Positions 22,396 to 30,802 of a stretch of DNA of 64,000 nucleotides are shown here, piece by piece. The notes under the pieces were generated by a model that was given only the letters and a program-made list of their open reading frames with translations, was not told the DNA's origin and searched no databases. Both the position numbers and the translations under genes were made by a program. The first letter of the stretch is position 1, and every line of letters starts with the position of its first letter. The stretch covers positions 1,860,001 to 1,924,000 of the forward strand of contig NZ_AKGD01000001.1 of the NCBI RefSeq assembly GCF_000271305.1, written 5' to 3'. The DNA is from Hydrocarboniphaga effusa AP103. GTDB lineage: Bacteria; Pseudomonadota; Gammaproteobacteria; Nevskiales; Nevskiaceae.

Positions 22396-22894
22396 ATTAG
22401 CCCTTCCATCCGCGTCTGCGGACAGAGCAGATGCCGATGCGGGATTGCTGAGCAGATGGACAGCGCGCAGTGGCCGCCTGGAGCCAAGAATTCAGCCGGC
22501 TGTGGCTTGGGCCTCATCGGCCTGCGTACCGGCGTCTACGCCACCGGCACTCGAAGAAAAAAGCCAGCGGAGCTTTGGTTGCTGGCAACAGGGACCGGCT
22601 TAGAGGGATGCCGGAGCCATTCTAAAACGTTGATTGGGAAGGGCGCTCACTGCGCAAGTCCGCGAATACTTTTATATTATGATACATAATATTTTTAGTC
22701 AACTGTTTTTTTGTGTTATTTCTATTGAGAAATCATCAGGCCTGCGGCCAGCAGGCTACTCGCCTGCGCCTGCAGGAATGCGTCGTATACCGTCGGCAGA
22801 TCGGCAGGATGTCTGGGAAAAAGCCTGGTGGCGGACCGCGTCGTAGCCGGTCCTCGCCACGTCAAAGCCAGTTCTTCCCGCCACGCCGTCTCGG
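22396..22894. other. Gene-free stretch between two AraC genes
   Basis: No convincing gene. It holds the leftward promoter at 22674-22702 inside an AT-rich island, then about 270 bases of possible untranslated leader for the AraC gene on the left. A hairpin GCCTGC/GCAGGC at 22740-22756 and some GC-rich sequence downstream of the other AraC gene complete it. The sharp AT-rich to GC-rich transitions hint at a rearrangement junction. Confidence 0.6.
22674..22702 (-). promoter_or_regulatory. Sigma70-type promoter resembling the paaA promoter
   Basis: Read leftward: -35 TTGACT (22702-22697), a 17-base spacer ending TGTATCA, and -10 TAATAT (22679-22674). The 15-base palindrome ATTATGATACATAAT overlaps the -10. 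Over about 40 bases this differs from the paaA promoter region at only around six positions, including the A-tract upstream of the -35. It points toward the AraC gene at 21427-22395. Confidence 0.7.
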
Positions 22895-24040
22895 CTATCC
22901 CGCCGCTTTCCCGAGGCGCAAGCCGCGCCTTCCGATTGTGATTTCTTCTGGCGGAGAATTGCCGCCTGTCGCACGGGAGAAACCGCTTGGTTTTGCGCAA
23001 GCGGCGTCTTCGCCATTGCGCCGTGACAACGGCATCTGGCTGCTCCTTTCGCCCACGAAGCCTGGCTCCTGAAGCTTGTGACGGCATTCGCTCGGCGTTA
23101 GGCCGTAATAAGACTTGAACAGCCGGCTGAAAGTGGCGTAGTCGTTAAAGCCGTGATCGAAAGCGATATCGATGATCTTGCGATGATGCTGGCTGGCATC
23201 CCCCAGCACCTGCATCGTCCGCTGCAGCCGGATATCGTGAATCATCTTCACAGGCGTCAGCTGGTGCTCCTTCAGCAGCATGTACAGCGAGCGGCGCGAC
23301 ATACACAGCGCGGCGGCGAGATTATCGACGTCGAGTGAAGGGTCACGAATGTTGCGCAAGATATGTTGCCTGGCCTTGTTCAAGCGCAGGTTATGCGTGC
23401 TGACCGAACCGAGGGGGGAAACCGAGCGGTACAGCAAAGAAGTGAACATCCACATCAGTGCCTTCAGCACCGTCTCGCAGGACTCCGTATCCACGACGCC
23501 ACGCAGCGACATCAGCGCCGCAAGCGCTGCTTGCAAAGTCACCTTATCGGTCAGTGGTACGCCGCAGACTCGTTGGCTGATGCCTTCCCATATTGGCAGC
23601 GCCTCATAAGGGAGCATCAGAACCGTTAAATGGGCGTGCTCGGTGATCCGTATCCTGTAAGGCCTGGCGGTATCGCATACGGTTGCCTGCCCTGCCTCGA
23701 CCAGGCATTCGCGGCCGTCCTGCTCCAGATGCATAACACCTGCCATTTGCCACATGAGCTTGAAAAAACCGGACTCCGACTGCGCCACGAGATACCGGGT
23801 ACGAGTGACTTCGAGCGCACTCACCTTGATAACAGTCAGCGATCCACCCGGGATACCGTAGGCCCGCACTTCTCCCCGGAAATCGCCTCCAGGGCTGCGG
23901 CGATGCTCGAGCCACGGAAAGTTCGAGTTGACCGCCTCTTTCCACTGAGCGAACCCAACGATGCGGTCCGAGTCGAGAGGGGCTGGATAGAGAGGCTTGC
24001 CGCGCATCGCCCCACCCACAGCCTGCTTCGCGATTAGCAT
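22895..24040 (-). CDS. AraC-family regulator (2), FeaR/XylS-like; candidate styrene-pathway activator
   Basis: A 381-residue protein: an N-terminal AraC-binding-like domain (about 30-200), then two helix-turn-helix motifs (about 230-330; AAALCMSRRSLYMLLKEHQL and IIDIAFDHGFNDYATFSRLFKSYYGLTPSE). FeaR of E. coli, of the same type, governs phenylacetaldehyde oxidation, so a role in sensing a styrene-derived aldehyde is a reasonable inference. It is the last gene after styA-styB-styC on the same strand, with a 150-base gap. The last 50 residues, after the usual family end, are unrelated and may be readthrough into rearranged DNA. Confidence 0.85.
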   Translation of the reverse strand: MLIAKQAVGGAMRGKPLYPAPLDSDRIVGFAQWKEAVNSNFPWLEHRRSPGGDFRGEVRAYGIPGGSLTVIKVSALEVTRTRYLVAQSESGFFKLMWQMAGVMHLEQDGRECLVEAGQATVCDTARPYRIRITEHAHLTVLMLPYEALPIWEGISQRVCGVPLTDKVTLQAALAALMSLRGVVDTESCETVLKALMWMFTSLLYRSVSPLGSVSTHNLRLNKARQHILRNIRDPSLDVDNLAAALCMSRRSLYMLLKEHQLTPVKMIHDIRLQRTMQVLGDASQHHRKIIDIAFDHGFNDYATFSRLFKSYYGLTPSECRHKLQEPGFVGERSSQMPLSRRNGEDAACAKPSGFSRATGGNSPPEEITIGRRGLRLGKAAG

Positions 24041-24190
24041 GATGTGTCTCTTCTAAGAACGGGTTGACGACATGCCGCCGCCCGACTAACACCGCTGGGG
24101 CAGCCCCTCGCACGCCTGATCATCGTCATACGGAGGCCTGCTTCGATCCGTATCGGGCATCCGCCTGTGCTGGACTTCTTGAGGCCCCCC

Positions 24191-24670
24191 TCAGGACGCC
24201 TTGTTCTTGAATGCTTGCAGTCCAATCACAAACAGTGCGGCCAGAGCGAGCACACCAAAGAAATACGCCGGAGCGAGTGCCAGCGCGCTGAAAATGTCGG
24301 CCTCGCCGTAACGGTTGTCTCCAAAGCTCAGCCCCCGATTCGGGGTCAAGTTACCGAAGAAATAAAACCCGACATTCGACCAGCCGTCGGCGACGATGAT
24401 CCAGGACAGCCACCTCGCAGCTCTCTCCCCGAAGTTCAGCAGTGGTAACACGAACGCGACCGCGATCACCATCATGCCGTTGAGCGCCGGCCCCGTATGC
24501 GCCTTGGCCCAGCCCTCCGGTGTTCCGGGAACATTGAAGTGAACGATGTAGCCTGGAACGATCTCGAAGCCACCTACGAGATGCATCCACAACAGAACAC
24601 CAAACGCGAGCGAGCTGAAAATCATCAAAATACCGTGACCCGCCATCCATCTCTGAATATCACGACCCAT
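24191..24670 (-). CDS. styC: Styrene-oxide isomerase StyC
   Basis: A 159-residue integral membrane enzyme with four hydrophobic helices that converts styrene oxide to phenylacetaldehyde. Strongly conserved family segments are MAGHGILMIFSSLAFGVLLW, VGGFEIVPGY, PEGWAKAHTGPALNGMMVIA and DGWSNVGFYFFGN. The start at 24670 is chosen because AAGGAG lies 7 bases upstream (24678-24683 on the opposite strand); a start 24 bases earlier lacks a good ribosome site. It is third in styA-styB-styC. Confidence 0.94.
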   Translation of the reverse strand: MGRDIQRWMAGHGILMIFSSLAFGVLLWMHLVGGFEIVPGYIVHFNVPGTPEGWAKAHTGPALNGMMVIAVAFVLPLLNFGERAARWLSWIIVADGWSNVGFYFFGNLTPNRGLSFGDNRYGEADIFSALALAPAYFFGVLALAALFVIGLQAFKNKAS

Positions 24671-24783
24671 TGCCCATCTCCTTCGCACTGACATGATTGT
24701 TCTTATTCGGCAGAGCCTCTAGGGCAATGCCGCGACCACTGCAACGCCCTACCTCGACCCTGCTTCCCCTTGGGCATACTGAC

Positions 24784-25302
24784 TCAAGCGTTTATCTGAC
24801 TCGCGATGACCGGCCGGTGATACTGGCTACCAAAAAACATCAGTGGTGAACCATCGATTCCGTCGCAATGCCGAACTCGCGCGAGGAACAGAGTGTGGTC
24901 GTGCACTTGCACACGCTCCGAAATGTCGCACTCGAACCAAGCCAGGCACTGTCGCAAGGTCGGCACACTGTGGCGAATTGCAAAGTCCGGCACCAACGAC
25001 TCCTGCGGACGACCGCTGAAGTGGCTCGAATGATCCTGTTGCGCCTCGCTCAGGATGCTCGCACCGAAGCGACCACTCTTGGTGATCAGGCGATGTGCCT
25101 TGCCGGGTTTCAATGAGATCAGCACAGTGGGAGGATCGAGGCTGATCGACGTAAAGCTGTTGATTGTCATGCCGTGAACCTTTCCGTCATCATCTTCGCA
25201 GGTGATGATCGCAATGCCGGTCGCGAACTTCGATACCGACTTACGGTACTGCACGGAATCAGCTACCACTTCAATCAAATTTGTGGGTTTCAACACGTCC
25301 AT
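24784..25302 (-). CDS. styB: Styrene monooxygenase FAD reductase StyB
   Basis: A 172-residue NADH:FAD oxidoreductase supplying reduced FAD to StyA; length matches known StyB (about 170). The flavin-reductase-like fold shows TGIAIITCEDDDGKVHGMTINSF, SLDPPTVLISL and FGASILSEAQQDHS segments. A GGAAGAAGAG ribosome site sits directly before the ATG. It follows styA by 77 bases and precedes styC. Confidence 0.93.
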   Translation of the reverse strand: MDVLKPTNLIEVVADSVQYRKSVSKFATGIAIITCEDDDGKVHGMTINSFTSISLDPPTVLISLKPGKAHRLITKSGRFGASILSEAQQDHSSHFSGRPQESLVPDFAIRHSVPTLRQCLAWFECDISERVQVHDHTLFLARVRHCDGIDGSPLMFFGSQYHRPVIASQINA

Positions 25303-25379
25303 CTCTTCTTCCTTTCGACGTCCATCTCGGCGTTCGGCAGTGGACTTTGGTCGTAGGCGGATCCGCCACGGGACACTCG

Positions 25380-26690
25380 TCAGGCATTCGCTGCCAGCAG
25401 ATCCGAAACGCGGCGATCATTGGCTGCGAGCGAGATATTGAGTGGGCTCTGCGAGCTGGTCTCTTCGAGCCAGGACTGCATGCGCGAAAGGCTCGCGAAC
25501 ACATCCCACTGCTTCTCAGGATAATTGAAGTTATCGGTGAAAATATCGGCGAGCGTGCGATTCTGGCTCAGCGCGCCGATGAACTGAGCGAACTCGGGCT
25601 GCAGCTCCTTCAGGCCCATGAGCATGAAATTGGTCCAGCGCGAAGCGCCGAGCACACGATCGTTTCGACGGTTATTAACGAGTTCGATGAAGCGCTCGTC
25701 GTAGACGTTCTGCTTGACGATTTCTTCGGCGAGAATGACAGCAGCGTACGAAGCCGCGTTGGCGCCCTGGCCGAGCACCGGATCGACCACCGAGTGCACG
25801 TCACCGAGCGCAATCGCGAGCTTGCCATCTTCGAGCACGATGTGAGATTTGCGAACCGTCGGCGTCACGCCGCCCTGAAGAATGTCGAGCGGGCTGTTGG
25901 CGAGATCAAATTCCTTCTCGTCTATCAGCGCGGCGCAATCCGGATAGTGCTTGCGCAGCTTTTCGATCAACAGATCGAGGAAAGCGCGCGGGTTCTCGTC
26001 GTACTTTACCTTCGAGAGAATTTCGAGATCGCCGCCGATGTGGTTTTCCATCACCAGCGCGGTCGACAGGCCATTGAAGGTCCAGGTCGGAATTTCGATC
26101 ATCTCTCCGGCGCCCGGAGCGAAGCTCATGCGCACTGCACGGATCGGATTTTCCTTGATGCCCTTGAACAAACCGACGCAGAGCGCACGCTGCGGACGAT
26201 CGAACGGGGAATGTGCTGCATCAAGCTGGAACAGCTGGCCGAATGGGCCCTTGCCAGTGCAAACGACGACGACATCGAAGCCGGCGCTGATGCTCAAGAC
26301 ATCTTCGCCCTTGATCTCGCGATACTCGATCTTGCCGCCGCGAGCGAGGAAATCTGCCATCAGGCGCGGCTGATAAATGCGGTAGTCGATCGCTCGGCTC
26401 GGAGCATGCAGATCGCCAAAGAAGCGCAGCGGCTGCGGGCCGACGCCAATGTAGTAGTAGTGACCGAAATAGCCCCACTTGTCGCCCGGCCAATGATTGA
26501 CGCCCAGCGCCGTTTCGCGATCACAGGTGACGGCGTGATGCGCAACCGTGTTGAGCAGACGCATGCCGGCGTAATCTTCGGGCTTGCGATCGGTGAAGAT
26601 CGTCACGTCTACGTCGTGCTGGCGCAGATAAAGGCCCAGGTGCAAACCTGCCGTGCCGGCGCCAATCACGCCGATCTTTTTGCGACTCAT
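25380..26690 (-). CDS. styA: Styrene monooxygenase oxygenase subunit StyA
   Basis: A 436-residue single-component FAD-dependent epoxidase (group E flavoprotein monooxygenase) that turns styrene into (S)-styrene oxide. The Rossmann motif [13 protein letters not shown] lies at 7-19; the flavin-contacting segment [10 protein letters not shown] (Arg44 and Asn47) and a C-terminal [19 protein letters not shown] motif are also present. It is about 20 residues longer than Pseudomonas StyA (415), at the C-terminus. AGGAGAG precedes the ATG. First gene of styABC; the LysR gene diverges 122 bases away. Confidence 0.95.
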   Translation of the reverse strand: MSRKKIGVIGAGTAGLHLGLYLRQHDVDVTIFTDRKPEDYAGMRLLNTVAHHAVTCDRETALGVNHWPGDKWGYFGHYYYIGVGPQPLRFFGDLHAPSRAIDYRIYQPRLMADFLARGGKIEYREIKGEDVLSISAGFDVVVVCTGKGPFGQLFQLDAAHSPFDRPQRALCVGLFKGIKENPIRAVRMSFAPGAGEMIEIPTWTFNGLSTALVMENHIGGDLEILSKVKYDENPRAFLDLLIEKLRKHYPDCAALIDEKEFDLANSPLDILQGGVTPTVRKSHIVLEDGKLAIALGDVHSVVDPVLGQGANAASYAAVILAEEIVKQNVYDERFIELVNNRRNDRVLGASRWTNFMLMGLKELQPEFAQFIGALSQNRTLADIFTDNFNYPEKQWDVFASLSRMQSWLEETSSQSPLNISLAANDRRVSDLLAANA

Positions 26691-26756
26691 GATTTCAGCT
26701 CTCCTCTAAAACTGGCTGTGTGTTTCAACTGTATGAAGCGATTCTGAGGAAAAGCT

Positions 26757-26810
26757 ATTCAATCGGAAACAGCGTCTGTAGATTAATACTTATTCCAAAT
26801 TGGATTGAAT
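26757..26810. promoter_or_regulatory. Inverted repeats in the styA-LysR intergenic region
   Basis: The arms ATTCAATC (26757-26764) and GATTGAAT (26803-26810) are perfect inverted repeats 38 bases apart. The palindrome TCCAAATTGGA (26793-26803) lies inside. Sited just before the LysR start and between divergent genes, they are candidate LysR or AraC operators for styABC and for autoregulation. The assignment is inference from position and symmetry. Confidence 0.5.
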
Positions 26811-26812
26811 CT

Positions 26813-27700
26813 ATGGACGCGGTCCAAAGCTACATCGCCTTCGTGCGAGCCTGCGAATCCGGCAGTTTCTCAGCGGTCGCACGCGAACTCGGCACCTCGC
26901 AGTCCGCCGTCAGGAAGCAGATTGCGGCGCTGGAACGCGATGTCGGTGTGCAGCTGTTCGCGCGCACCACACGCAGGCTCACGCCGACGCTCGAAGCGCA
27001 AACGCTCTACGAGCACGCGCGGCAACTGCTCGACGTGATCGACAGCCTGCGCGCGACCACCGATCGCCAGGCACAGGCCAGCGGAACGCTGCGCATGACC
27101 ATGCCCGGCTCCTACGGACGCCATCGCATCTGCCCGCTGCTGCCGAAGTTCCTGGATCTCAACCCGGACGTGCGGCTCGAGATCACCTTCACCGACGAAG
27201 CGGTCGATCTCGTTGAAGAAGGTCTGGAACTGGCGGTGCGCGTCGGGCCGCTGGCCTCGAGTTCACTGATGGCACGGCCGATCGGTATCGCCGAGCAGGT
27301 GCTCGTCGCGAGCAAGGCCTATTTGAAGCACCACGGACGCCCGGACAGCCCGGCCGATCTTGGCGATCGACCTTGCATTGTCTATGGCCGCGGCCAGCGC
27401 TGGGCGCGCTGGGAATTCGAATCGGAGAACGGACGCCATGCCGTCGAAGTGACGGGGCCCGTACGCGCGAACGATTCCGACGCCATGCACGATCTCGTGC
27501 TCAGCGGAGTCGGAATTGGGTTGCTACCGGACTGGGTGGTGACGAACGCGCTCAAGCGCGGAACCATCGAAGCCCTGCTCGACGACTATTACCCGCGCCC
27601 GCTGCCGGTCAACATCGTCTATCCACAGACGCGCTTCCTGTCGCAGCGAGCTCGCAGCTTCATCGATTTCACGATCGCCGAGCTGCTCTCCAAACGCTGA
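26813..27700 (+). CDS. LysR-family transcriptional regulator, divergent from styA
   Basis: A 295-residue LTTR. The N-terminal winged helix (AFVRACESGSFSAVARELGTSQSAVRKQIAALE) is followed by a type 2 periplasmic-binding-like effector domain (about 90-290). It most resembles the DsdC/CrgA-type subgroup whose members often act near oxidoreductase genes. Placement divergent from styA and beside styD makes a role in styrene-pathway control likely but unproven; known styrene clusters use StyS/StyR. Confidence 0.88.
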   Translation: MDAVQSYIAFVRACESGSFSAVARELGTSQSAVRKQIAALERDVGVQLFARTTRRLTPTLEAQTLYEHARQLLDVIDSLRATTDRQAQASGTLRMTMPGSYGRHRICPLLPKFLDLNPDVRLEITFTDEAVDLVEEGLELAVRVGPLASSSLMARPIGIAEQVLVASKAYLKHHGRPDSPADLGDRPCIVYGRGQRWARWEFESENGRHAVEVTGPVRANDSDAMHDLVLSGVGIGLLPDWVVTNALKRGTIEALLDDYYPRPLPVNIVYPQTRFLSQRARSFIDFTIAELLSKR

Positions 27701-27812
27701 GATCGAAGTGGCCTGCTTATCGAGCTCTGTAAACGAACGCAGGTCGCACGAGGACGGATCGCAGAAAACAGAGCGCGATGTAGCACGTGAGCATTCCAAG
27801 CACCGCCTTCGG

Positions 27813-27835
27813 GTGAGCTGCTGAGCGCAGCAGCT
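27813..27835 (-). terminator. Hairpin directly after the styD stop
   Basis: Perfect arms AGCTGCTG (27816-27823) and CAGCAGCT (27828-27835) around a 4-base loop begin at the styD stop codon. A second weaker stem (CACC/GGTG) sits just beyond. No U-run follows, so this is a possible factor-dependent terminator or mRNA-stabilising structure rather than a classic one. Confidence 0.4.
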
Positions 27836-29310
27836 TAAGCGAGTAGCACCGTGATGACCTTCTCTTCGGTGTACGCCTCGATGCCTGCACGACCACATTC
27901 GCGACCGACACCGCTGGCCTTCAGGCCGCCCCAAGGTAAGCGTGCATCGATCGGAGCCCAGCAGTTCACGCCAATGGCGCCGGCTTCTATGCCTTGCGCG
28001 ACACGCAGCGCACGCGAGACGTTGGCAGTCCAGATCGTCGCGGCGAGGCCGTAACGCGAGTCGTTGGCGATCTGCAGCGCTTCCTCTTCAGTATCGAACG
28101 GAATCACCGTCGCCACAGGTCCGAAGATTTCATCGCGCGCGATCGACATGTCGTTGTTGGCGTTCGCGAACACCGTCGGTTGCACGAACCAACCCTGCAC
28201 GTGCTCTGTCTCACCGCCGGCAAGCAAGGTGGCGCCTTCTTCGATGCCCTCGCGGATGTATTTGTTGACGCGTTCGAACTGGCCCTTCTTCGCAACCGGG
28301 CCCATCTGCACATCGCCCTGCGCCGGATCACCGACCTTGATGCTCTTGGCCGCACCCGCGAGCATGCCGGCGAACTTCTCGGCGATAGCACGCTGCACGA
28401 GCACGCGTGTACCGGCTGCGCAAACCTGGCCCTGATTGAAGAACACGCCCATCGCGCAGCCTTGTGCGGCCGCTTCGAGCGAAGCGTCGTCGAATACGAT
28501 CTGCGGGCTCTTGCCGCCGAGTTCGAGCGAGATGCGCTTGAACAGCGGGCCGGCGACGCGCTGAATTTCCGCGCCGACTTCGGGGCTACCGGTAAACGTG
28601 ATCTTGTCGATGCCCGGATGCGTGCACAGCGCCTTGCCGACGACGTTGCCGTAACCGGTCACCACGTTGATGACGCCGTCGGGGAAGCCCGCTTCCTTGG
28701 CCAACTGCGCCAGATGCAGCGCCGAATGCGGCGTTTCTTCGGACGGCTTGATGACCACGGTGCAGCCGGCCGCGAGCAGCGGGCCGACTTTCCACGCAGT
28801 AATCATGAACGGCGTGTTCCAGGGCGTGATCGCTCCGACAACACCGACCGGCACGCGCTGCGTATACGACAGCGTCGGCATGCCCATGTAGCCCGGCGTC
28901 GGAATCGTGCGGCCTTCGATCTTGTCGGCCCAGCCGGCCGAGGTGCGATAGGTTTCGATCGCGTTCGGCAGGTCGAGCAGGCGCGGTTCGATTGGCACGC
29001 GGCCAATGCAACCAGCGTCCATGTCGGCGATCAGTTCGGCATCGCGCGCGATCAGATCAGCCAGGCGATTGAGCAGCTGGCCGCGCTGAGAGCCATTCAA
29101 GCGCCGCCATTCGCCGCCATCAAACTGGGCGCGCGCCGCTTTCACTGCGGCATCGACGTCTTGTGCCGTACCCTTGGCGGACGTGGCGATGAGTTTTTCG
29201 GTCACTGGGCTCAGCAGTTCGAAGCGGCCGCCGTCGGATGCCGGGACGGATTTTCCGCCGATGAAATGCAGTAGATCGATGTTGTTGGACGAAGCGGTGA
29301 CTGCGTTCAT
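27835..29310 (-). CDS. styD: Phenylacetaldehyde dehydrogenase StyD
   Basis: A 491-residue NAD(P)-dependent aldehyde dehydrogenase. Catalytic Glu in LELGGKSPQIVF, catalytic Cys in FNQGQVCAAGTR, and Rossmann segment ITFTGSPEVGAEI are all present. Assigned to phenylacetaldehyde oxidation because it sits between styABC and the paa genes; the substrate is inferred from context. The ATG at 29310 is chosen for CAGGAGC upstream. It lies 262 bases after paaJ on the same strand and may have its own promoter. Confidence 0.87.
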   Translation of the reverse strand: MNAVTASSNNIDLLHFIGGKSVPASDGGRFELLSPVTEKLIATSAKGTAQDVDAAVKAARAQFDGGEWRRLNGSQRGQLLNRLADLIARDAELIADMDAGCIGRVPIEPRLLDLPNAIETYRTSAGWADKIEGRTIPTPGYMGMPTLSYTQRVPVGVVGAITPWNTPFMITAWKVGPLLAAGCTVVIKPSEETPHSALHLAQLAKEAGFPDGVINVVTGYGNVVGKALCTHPGIDKITFTGSPEVGAEIQRVAGPLFKRISLELGGKSPQIVFDDASLEAAAQGCAMGVFFNQGQVCAAGTRVLVQRAIAEKFAGMLAGAAKSIKVGDPAQGDVQMGPVAKKGQFERVNKYIREGIEEGATLLAGGETEHVQGWFVQPTVFANANNDMSIARDEIFGPVATVIPFDTEEEALQIANDSRYGLAATIWTANVSRALRVAQGIEAGAIGVNCWAPIDARLPWGGLKASGVGRECGRAGIEAYTEEKVITVLLA

Positions 29311-29476
29311 CGCGTGCTCCTGATAGGGCGGATGCAAAAGGATGGGAAAGCCCAGCCGCGATCTGTGGCGAGAGCCAGCCGGACGAATTTCGAATGACCG
29401 AAGTCCCCGCGAGATCGCGCGTCATTGCGGGTCTTTCGCGGTGGCTGGTCGTGGCGTTCTCCTCCGCCCATTCGTC

Positions 29477-29512
29477 GTGCAGCCGATTCGAGATTACGAA
29501 GAGCGGCTGCAC
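29477..29512. promoter_or_regulatory. Perfect 9-bp inverted repeat upstream of styD
   Basis: The arms GTGCAGCCG (29477-29485) and CGGCTGCAC (29504-29512) lie 18 bases apart in the paaJ-styD gap, about 170 bases before styD. They could be an operator for separate styD control, or a long hairpin at the end of paaJ mRNA. No U-run, so an operator or attenuator reading is preferred. Confidence 0.5.
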
Positions 29513-29572
29513 CGTCGCATCGCGGTCAGTGCAAGATGCCTCGCGGTGCGTGCAAGGCGCGCGCGACGACTC

Positions 29573-30778
29573 TTATAGACGCTCGATGATGAGCGCGAGA
29601 CCCTGGCCTACGCCGATGCACATGGTGCACAAGCCATAGCGACCATTACTGCGTTCGAGCTGGCCAATCGCTGCACCAACCAAACGCGCACCCGATGCGC
29701 CCAGCGGATGACCGATCGCGATCGCGCCGCCGTTCGGATTCACGTGCGGCGCGTCATCGGGCAAGCCAAGCGAGCGCGTCACTGCGAGGCCTTGTGCCGC
29801 GAAAGCTTCGTTGAGTTCGATGGCATCGAGTTGTCCAATCGACAGCCCTGCTTTCAACAGCACCTTGCGCGTCGCCGGAGCCGGAGCGAAACCCATGATG
29901 CGCGGCTCGATACCGACCGCCGCACACGCAACGATCCGAGCACGCGGGCGCAAGCCGTTCTTCTTGATCGCAGCTTCGGACGCGAGCAATACCGCGCTCG
30001 CGCCGTCGTTGACCGGAGACGCGTTGCCCGCTGTCACCGTGCCGTCCGGACGCACCACGCCCTTGAGCTTGGCGAGCGCTTCGATCGTGGTATCGGGGCG
30101 TGGCGGCTCGTCCTTGGAGAGCACGCGCGGCTCGCCCCTCGTCTGGCGCACCGACACCGGAACCAGATCGCGATCGTAGAAACCATTCGCGAGCGCCTTG
30201 TCGTAACGCTGCTGGCTGCGAATCGCGAAAGCATCCTGATCGACACGCTCGATCTTGAATTCGGTGGCGACGTTCTCGGCGGTTTCTGGCATCGAGTCGA
30301 TACCGTACTGCGCCTTGAGCAGCGGATTGACGAAGCGCCAGCCGATAGTAGTGTCTTCGATCTTCGCGACGCGCGAGAACGCGGAGTCGGCTTTGCCCAT
30401 CACGAACGGAGCGCGGCTCATGCTTTCGACGCCGCCAGCGATCACCAGGTCGACATCGCCCGAGCGAATGCCGCGCGCCGCCATGATCACCGCATCCAGG
30501 CTCGATCCGCACAGGCGATTGATCGTGGTGCCCGGCACGTTCTGCGACAGCCCGGACAACAGCACCGCCATGCGCGCGACGTTGCGATTGTCTTCACCGG
30601 CCTGGTTCGCGCAGCCGTAGAGGACGTCATCGACGCTTTCCCAATCGACACTTGGATTGCGCTCGATGAGCGCACGAATCGGAATCGCGCCGAGATCGTC
30701 GGGACGCACGTCCGCCAGTGCTCCGCCGTAACGGCCGAAGGGCGTGCGTACGGTGTCGCAGATGAAGGCTTCCAGCAT
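29573..30778 (-). CDS. paaJ: 3-oxoadipyl-CoA/3-oxo-5,6-dehydrosuberyl-CoA thiolase PaaJ
   Basis: A 401-residue thiolase, exactly the E. coli PaaJ length. The N-terminal active Cys lies in NRLCGSSLDAV (about 85-95) and the C-terminal motif NPNGGAIAIGHPLGASGARL carries the catalytic His. The product performs the two thiolytic steps of phenylacetate degradation, releasing acetyl-CoA and then succinyl-CoA. Start at 30778 by homology; it follows paaK by 24 bases and is last in the paa run. Confidence 0.94.
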   Translation of the reverse strand: MLEAFICDTVRTPFGRYGGALADVRPDDLGAIPIRALIERNPSVDWESVDDVLYGCANQAGEDNRNVARMAVLLSGLSQNVPGTTINRLCGSSLDAVIMAARGIRSGDVDLVIAGGVESMSRAPFVMGKADSAFSRVAKIEDTTIGWRFVNPLLKAQYGIDSMPETAENVATEFKIERVDQDAFAIRSQQRYDKALANGFYDRDLVPVSVRQTRGEPRVLSKDEPPRPDTTIEALAKLKGVVRPDGTVTAGNASPVNDGASAVLLASEAAIKKNGLRPRARIVACAAVGIEPRIMGFAPAPATRKVLLKAGLSIGQLDAIELNEAFAAQGLAVTRSLGLPDDAPHVNPNGGAIAIGHPLGASGARLVGAAIGQLERSNGRYGLCTMCIGVGQGLALIIERL

Positions 30779-30802
30779 GGTGATGTCCTTACTCCTGTTC
30801 AA

